From: Actinomycetota bacterium
Lineage (GTDB): Bacteria > Actinomycetota > Thermoleophilia > Gaiellales > Gaiellaceae
DNA length: 8,034 bases
Reading direction: 5' to 3'
Assembly (NCBI GenBank): GCA_013696185.1
Contig: JACCZA010000006.1
Coordinates: 1 to 8,034, forward strand
Shown: positions 4,889-8,034 of the stretch, one piece after another
How positions within the stretch are numbered: the first letter of the stretch is position 1
Layout: each line of letters opens with the position of its first letter
Made by a program: the position numbers and the translations under genes
Notes under the pieces: model-generated
Databases searched by the model: none
What the model was told of the DNA's origin: nothing
The model's input: the letters and a program-made list of their open reading frames with translations, nothing else

Positions 4889-6681
4889 TGTCGGCGCCGA
4901 TCGAGGACTACGCCCTGATCGGCGACCTGCAGACGGCCGCCCTCGTCAGCCGCCTGGGGTCGATCGACTGGCTCTGCTTCCCCCGCTTCGACTCCGGCGC
5001 GTGCTTCGCGGCGCTGCTCGGCACGGAGGACCACGGCCGCTGGCTGCTCGCGCCCCAGGGGGAGGCGCGGCAGACGGGACGGCGCTACCGCCCGCACACC
5101 CTCGTGCTCGAGACGGAGTGGGAGACCGACGACGGGGCGGTGCGCGTGATCGACTTCATGCCGCCGCGCGGCCTCGATCCCGACGTCGTCCGCATCGTCG
5201 AGGGCATCCGGGGGCACGTCGACATGCGCTCGGAGCTCGTGATCCGCTTCGACTACGGGAAGATCGTCCCCTGGGTGCGGCGGATCGACAGCGCGCGCGT
5301 CGCGATCGCCGGCCCCGACGGTCTCTGCCTGCGCACGCCCGCCGAGGTGCGCGGCGAGAACCTGACGAGCGTGTCCGAGCTCACCGTCTCGGCGGGCGAG
5401 CGCGTGCCCTTCGTGCTCACGTGGTTCCCGTCGCACCGGCCGCCGCCGCGGGAGATCGACCCCGAGCACGCCCTCGCCGACACCGACGCGTTCTGGGACG
5501 AGTGGTGCACGACCTGCGGCTACGGAGGCGAGTGGCAGGACGCCGTCGAGCGCTCGCTGATCGTGCTGAAGGCCCTCACCTACGCGCCGACGGGGGGCAT
5601 CGTCGCGGCTCCGACGACCTCATTGCCCGAGTGGCCCGGCGGCGTCCGCAACTGGGACTACCGCTTCTGCTGGCTGCGCGACGCCACCCTCACCCTCCTC
5701 GCCTTCGCGAACGCCGGCCACGTCGAGGAGGCGAGGGACTGGCGCGACTGGCTGCTGCGCGCCGCCGCGGGCGATCCCGCCGACCTGCAGATCATGTACG
5801 GCGTCGCCGGCGAGCGGCGGCTGACCGAGCTCGAGCTCGACTGGCTCCCCGGTTACGCCGACTCGCAGCCCGTCCGGATCGGCAACGGCGCGAGCGAGCA
5901 GCTCCAGCTCGACGTGTACGGCGAGCTCCTGGACGCGCTCTTCCACGCGCGCGAGCAGGGTCTCGAGTACGAGGCGAGCTCCTGGGCGCTGCAGCGGAAG
6001 CTGCTCGAGTACCTCGAGCACAACTGGCGGCAGCCGGACGAGGGGATCTGGGAGATCCGCGGCCCCCGGCGGCACTTCACCCACTCGAAGGTGATGGTCT
6101 GGGTGGCATTCGACCGCGCGGTGCGCTCGGCCGAGACGCAGGGGCTCGAGGGCCCGGTCGAGCGCTGGCGCGCGCTCGCGAGCGAGATCCACGAGGAGGT
6201 GTGTCGCGAGGGCTTCGACGCCGGGCTCGGCTCCTTCACGCAGGCCTACGGATCGAGCGAGCTCGATGCGAGCCTGCTGCTGATCCCGCTCGTCGGCTTC
6301 CTGCCCCCCGAGGACCCGCGCGTCGTCGGGACGATCGAGGCGGTGCAGCGCGAGCTCGCCGACGGTCCCTTCGTCCAGCGCTACCTGACCGGCGCCGAGT
6401 CGGTGGACGGCCTGCCTCCGGGGGAGGGCAGCTTCCTCCCCTGCTCGTTCTGGCTCTGCGAGAGCCTCGCGCTGATCGGCCGCGGCGACGAGGCGAGGCG
6501 GCTCTTCGGCCAGCTGCTCGACCTCCGCACCGACCTCGGTCTGCTGGCCGAGGAGTACGACCCCGTGAGCGGACGCCTGCTCGGCAACTTCCCCCAGGCC
6601 TTCTCGCACCTCACCCTGATCAACGCGGCCTTCGCGCTGGAGGGCGAGCGGCGCCTCCTGCGCGAGGTGCCGGCCGGCTGA
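4888..6681 (+). CDS. GH15 glycoside hydrolase (glucoamylase/trehalase-like)
   Basis: A 597-residue inverting alpha-glucosidase-type enzyme, full length for bacterial GH15. The N-terminal beta-sandwich domain begins IEDYALIGDLQTAALVSRLG and SIDWLCFPRFDSGACFAALLG (residues 5-45). The catalytic (alpha/alpha)6 barrel follows from about residue 215. It carries the family hallmark RNWDYRFCWLRDA (254-266), then QPDEGIWEIRG with the probable general acid Glu389, and GLLAEEYDP with the probable general base Glu555 (matching SEQYD of fungal glucoamylase). The final block is GNFPQAFSHLTLINAA. There is no signal peptide, so it acts in the cytosol. Cytosolic actinobacterial members include the GH15 trehalases of mycobacteria, so trehalose is a fair candidate, with maltosides or another alpha-glucoside as alternatives. 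The GTG start follows the stop of the small gene with a one-nt overlap (TAGTG) and has a weak AGGA nine nt ahead. Earlier in-frame starts would overlap the two upstream genes. Confidence 0.92.
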   Translation: MSAPIEDYALIGDLQTAALVSRLGSIDWLCFPRFDSGACFAALLGTEDHGRWLLAPQGEARQTGRRYRPHTLVLETEWETDDGAVRVIDFMPPRGLDPDVVRIVEGIRGHVDMRSELVIRFDYGKIVPWVRRIDSARVAIAGPDGLCLRTPAEVRGENLTSVSELTVSAGERVPFVLTWFPSHRPPPREIDPEHALADTDAFWDEWCTTCGYGGEWQDAVERSLIVLKALTYAPTGGIVAAPTTSLPEWPGGVRNWDYRFCWLRDATLTLLAFANAGHVEEARDWRDWLLRAAAGDPADLQIMYGVAGERRLTELELDWLPGYADSQPVRIGNGASEQLQLDVYGELLDALFHAREQGLEYEASSWALQRKLLEYLEHNWRQPDEGIWEIRGPRRHFTHSKVMVWVAFDRAVRSAETQGLEGPVERWRALASEIHEEVCREGFDAGLGSFTQAYGSSELDASLLLIPLVGFLPPEDPRVVGTIEAVQRELADGPFVQRYLTGAESVDGLPPGEGSFLPCSFWLCESLALIGRGDEARRLFGQLLDLRTDLGLLAEEYDPVSGRLLGNFPQAFSHLTLINAAFALEGERRLLREVPAG

Positions 6682-6692
6682 GCGACTCGCCG

Positions 6693-6707
6693 TACCCTGT
6701 CGGGGTA
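6693..6707. promoter_or_regulatory. G/C-tract dyad upstream of the metzincin-like gene
   Basis: TACCC (6693-6697) and GGGTA (6703-6707) form a perfect inverted repeat around TGTCG. The dyad lies just upstream of where the -35 of the putative TACCAT promoter would fall. Its form (TACCC, short spacer, GGGGTATG) resembles operators of CsoR/RcnR-type metal-sensing repressors, from memory and not from a search. With a 5-bp stem and no T-run it is a poor terminator for the GH15 gene. Confidence 0.3.
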
Positions 6708-6730
6708 TGGGCATCGCAGCGGTTCGCGGC

Positions 6731-6736
6731 TACCAT
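6731..6736 (+). promoter_or_regulatory. Putative -10 box (TACCAT) of the metzincin-like gene
   Basis: TACCAT fits the actinobacterial TANNNT -10 pattern and would start transcription near 6743, giving a leader of about 29 nt that contains the ribosome binding site. No clear -35 is seen. The 90-bp gap after the GH15 stop makes a separate promoter likely. Confidence 0.35.
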
Positions 6737-6761
6737 CCCCGCAACGATTCGGCAGGCGAAC

Positions 6762-6767
6762 AGGAGG
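6762..6767 (+). promoter_or_regulatory. Ribosome binding site AGGAGG
   Basis: A perfect AGGAGG lies four nt ahead of the ATG at 6772. Within this window only the transposase has a site as strong. It fixes the start of the secreted protein, which then begins with a proper signal peptide. Confidence 0.8.
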
Positions 6768-6771
6768 ATCG

Positions 6772-7545
6772 ATGCGTAGAACGCTCTTCGTGTCGCTCGT
6801 CGCGGCGGTTCTGACCGCTGCTTTCGGGGCGACGGCGGCACAGGCGAATCACGCCTGGAACACCTATCACTGGGCGCGTACGGCGAATCCCTTCACGCTC
6901 CTCGTGGGCGACAACGTGAGCTCGACGTGGGACGCGTACCTCGACGGGGCGATCGCCGACTGGAACGCGTCGACCGTCATGGATCTCACCGAGGTAACCG
7001 GGCAGAGCACGAAGCGCTGCCGCGCGACCTCGGGACGCGTCGAGGTGTGCAACGGCACCTACGGCAACAACGGCTGGCTCGGCCTCGCGTCGATCTCGAT
7101 CTCCGGGAGCCACATCACGCAGGGGACGGCCAAGGTGAACGACAGCTACTACACCACCGGCTCGAAGTACGACACGCCGTACTGGCGGGCTCACGTGATG
7201 TGTCAGGAGGTCGGCCACGACTTCGGCCTCGGCCACCAGGACGAGTCGGGTGCGGACCTCCACACCTGCATGGACTACTACAACATGGCGCAGCCGCACG
7301 ACCACACGATGCACCCGAACCAGCACGACTACGACCAGCTCGTCTCGATCTACTCGCACCTCGACTCGACGACGACGATCGGCGCGCTTGCGGCGTCGAC
7401 GCAGGCCGAGAACGAGGACGCGAGGCCCGAGCGGGTCGACCGCGCGGACCGCATCGCCGCCTCGACCATCACCGAGCACTTCGGCGACGGCTCCAGGCGG
7501 ATCACCGAGATCTACTGGGCACTCGACGGCCGCGGCCGGTCGTAG
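6772..7545 (+). CDS. Secreted metzincin-like zinc protease homologue with QExxH motif
   Basis: A 257-residue exported protein. A Sec signal peptide covers residues 1-25: MRRT, a hydrophobic core, then an A-Q-A cleavage site before NHAW. The mature part has the order of a small metzincin. A sheet region includes WNTYHWAR and an IADWNAS segment. The metal motif is QEVGHDFGLGH (145-155), and TCMDYYN (165-171) looks like the Met-turn. The usual HExxHxxGxxH reads QExxHxxGxxH here: Glu146, His149 and His155 are kept but the first zinc-binding His is Gln145. His141 and Cys144 lie close by and could substitute. Cys83, Cys94, Cys144 and Cys166 could form two disulfides. HPNQHDYDQLVSIYSHLD (181-198) follows the domain, then an acidic, probably disordered stretch and a C-terminal tail (about 232-257). 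It may be a protease with altered metal binding or a non-catalytic relative; I believe similar actinobacterial proteins share the Gln, unverified. Confidence 0.82.
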   Translation: MRRTLFVSLVAAVLTAAFGATAAQANHAWNTYHWARTANPFTLLVGDNVSSTWDAYLDGAIADWNASTVMDLTEVTGQSTKRCRATSGRVEVCNGTYGNNGWLGLASISISGSHITQGTAKVNDSYYTTGSKYDTPYWRAHVMCQEVGHDFGLGHQDESGADLHTCMDYYNMAQPHDHTMHPNQHDYDQLVSIYSHLDSTTTIGALAASTQAENEDARPERVDRADRIAASTITEHFGDGSRRITEIYWALDGRGRS

Positions 7546-7555
7546 AGCCCCCATG

Positions 7556-8034
7556 CTAGCGATGGCCGAAATGGTGGGCGCCGGGTAGAGCGGCGCCCAC
7601 CTCGGCCACCCCTGACACCTCTCGCGCGAGGGGACCCAGCGTCTCGAGCTCGCGCACGAGCACGTTGCGGTTGCGGTCGCGGCGCTCGAAGACGCCGTGT
7701 GCGAGCAGGAGCGGCTCGCCGCGGACGACCGCGCGGCAGCGGTCGTACACTGCCGGCGGCACGATCAGGTTGACCTGTCCGAGCTCGTCCTCGATCAGCA
7801 TGAAGACGACGCCGTTCGCGGTCGCGGGGCGCTGCCGGGCGACGGCCATGCCCGCGACCGAGACGCGCTTTCCCGAGGGGCACTCGGCGAGCTCCCGGCT
7901 CGAGAGGACGCCTTCGGGCAGGTGGGGCCGCAGGAGCTCGAGCGGGTGCGCGCCGACCGAGAGGCTCGTCGTGCGGTAGTCGGCGAGCATGCGCTCCCAC
8001 GGCGTCTGCTCGCGCAGCGGCGGCGTCGCGGCAG
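7556..8034 (-). CDS. dnaE2: Error-prone DNA polymerase DnaE2/ImuC, C-terminal part (5' end beyond window)
   Basis: The last 158 codons of a C-family DNA polymerase alpha subunit of the damage-tolerance type, which works with ImuA/ImuB in translesion synthesis. The frame is open to the right edge and reads TPWERMLADYRTTSLSVGAHPLELLRPHLP, the characteristic junction of DnaE2 before its OB domain. The OB-fold follows: RVSVAGMAVARQRPATANGVVFMLIEDELGQVNLIVPP, then YDRCRAVVRGEPLLLAHGVFERRDRNRNVLVREL. The short tail AHHFGHR matches how these proteins end, so the 3' end is intact. Full-length members have roughly 1000-1100 residues; the catalytic PHP and polymerase domains and any imuA/imuB genes lie to the right of the window. 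The internal ATG at 7990 is not the start. The gene converges on the metzincin-like gene with a 10-bp gap, and its TAG stop lies in a GCTAGC hexamer. Confidence 0.93.
   Translation of the reverse strand, partial: AATPPLREQTPWERMLADYRTTSLSVGAHPLELLRPHLPEGVLSSRELAECPSGKRVSVAGMAVARQRPATANGVVFMLIEDELGQVNLIVPPAVYDRCRAVVRGEPLLLAHGVFERRDRNRNVLVRELETLGPLAREVSGVAEVGAALPGAHHFGHR
7563..7608. terminator. Strong hairpin between convergent genes, inside the dnaE2 3' end
   Basis: A perfect 10-bp stem (GGTGGGCGCC at 7573-7582 with GGCGCCCACC at 7592-7601) closes the 9-nt loop GGGTAGAGC. A second 7-bp helix (7563-7569 with 7602-7608) lies below a 3-nt bulge. It starts 18 nt after the stop of the metzincin-like gene, so it could end that transcript, though no T-run follows. 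On the minus strand it covers the last codons of dnaE2. Confidence 0.5.

Noticed and set aside
5620..6714. Minus-strand open frame of 364 codons opposite the GH15 gene
   Set aside because: Antisense shadow with no recognisable domain. The plus strand carries conserved GH15 motifs throughout.
7618..7632. Short palindrome CTCGCGCGAG as a possible regulatory site
   Set aside because: It lies inside dnaE2 codons for a conserved segment, and short CG palindromes are expected at this GC content.
1..8034. CRISPR array, tRNA/rRNA, toxin-antitoxin or defence island
   Set aside because: No regularly spaced repeats, cloverleaf or rRNA-like segment, and no recognisable defence gene. The EEP protein alone, without a partner, does not justify a defence call.

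Overview
The window looks like a piece of a very GC-rich actinobacterial chromosome, most like Thermoleophilia (Gaiellales/Solirubrobacterales) or a soil relative. This rests on extreme GC at third codon positions, frequent GTG starts, genes joined by 1-4 nt overlaps, TANNNT-type -10 boxes, an ImuC/DnaE2-type polymerase and a secreted metzincin-like protein with a Gln in its HExxH motif. The lineage is an inference from gene content; there is no rRNA or other marker gene.

Layout, left to right. (1) 1-345: the 3' part of an HD-superfamily hydrolase gene, followed directly by a GC hairpin. (2) 421-1494: a complete, apparently undecayed IS481-family insertion sequence of 1062 bp (427-1488). It has imperfect inverted ends, a perfect 6-bp target duplication GCTAGC, and one intact transposase on the minus strand. 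The transposase ribosome binding site is buried in a long inverted repeat, and its stop codon comes from the target DNA. (3) 1602-3505, minus strand: a two-gene unit of an endonuclease/exonuclease/phosphatase (EEP) fold protein and a class V PLP-dependent aminotransferase, coupled by an ATGA overlap. (4) 3506-3527: a 22-bp symmetrical spacer between divergent start codons that probably carries back-to-back -10 boxes. (5) 3528-6681, plus strand: a tightly overlapping operon of a GT4 glycosyltransferase, a 103-residue charged helical protein of unknown function, and a GH15 glucoamylase/trehalase-like hydrolase. (6) 6772-7545, plus strand: a secreted metzincin-like protein with its own ribosome binding site. 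A G/C-tract dyad lies upstream. (7) 7556-8034, minus strand: the 3' end of an error-prone DNA polymerase gene (dnaE2/imuC), convergent with the protease gene. A strong hairpin lies inside its last codons.

The GT4-small protein-GH15 operon is the most coherent functional unit. It suggests making and trimming of an alpha-glucoside (glycan, glycolipid or trehalose-like sugar), with the middle protein as a possible partner, but no substrate can be read from the sequence. I see no tRNA, rRNA, CRISPR array, prophage or recognisable defence system. The points most worth checking are the Gln-for-His zinc motif, the ribosome-site-sequestering hairpin of the IS, the IS stop codon supplied by its target, and the compact bidirectional promoter.
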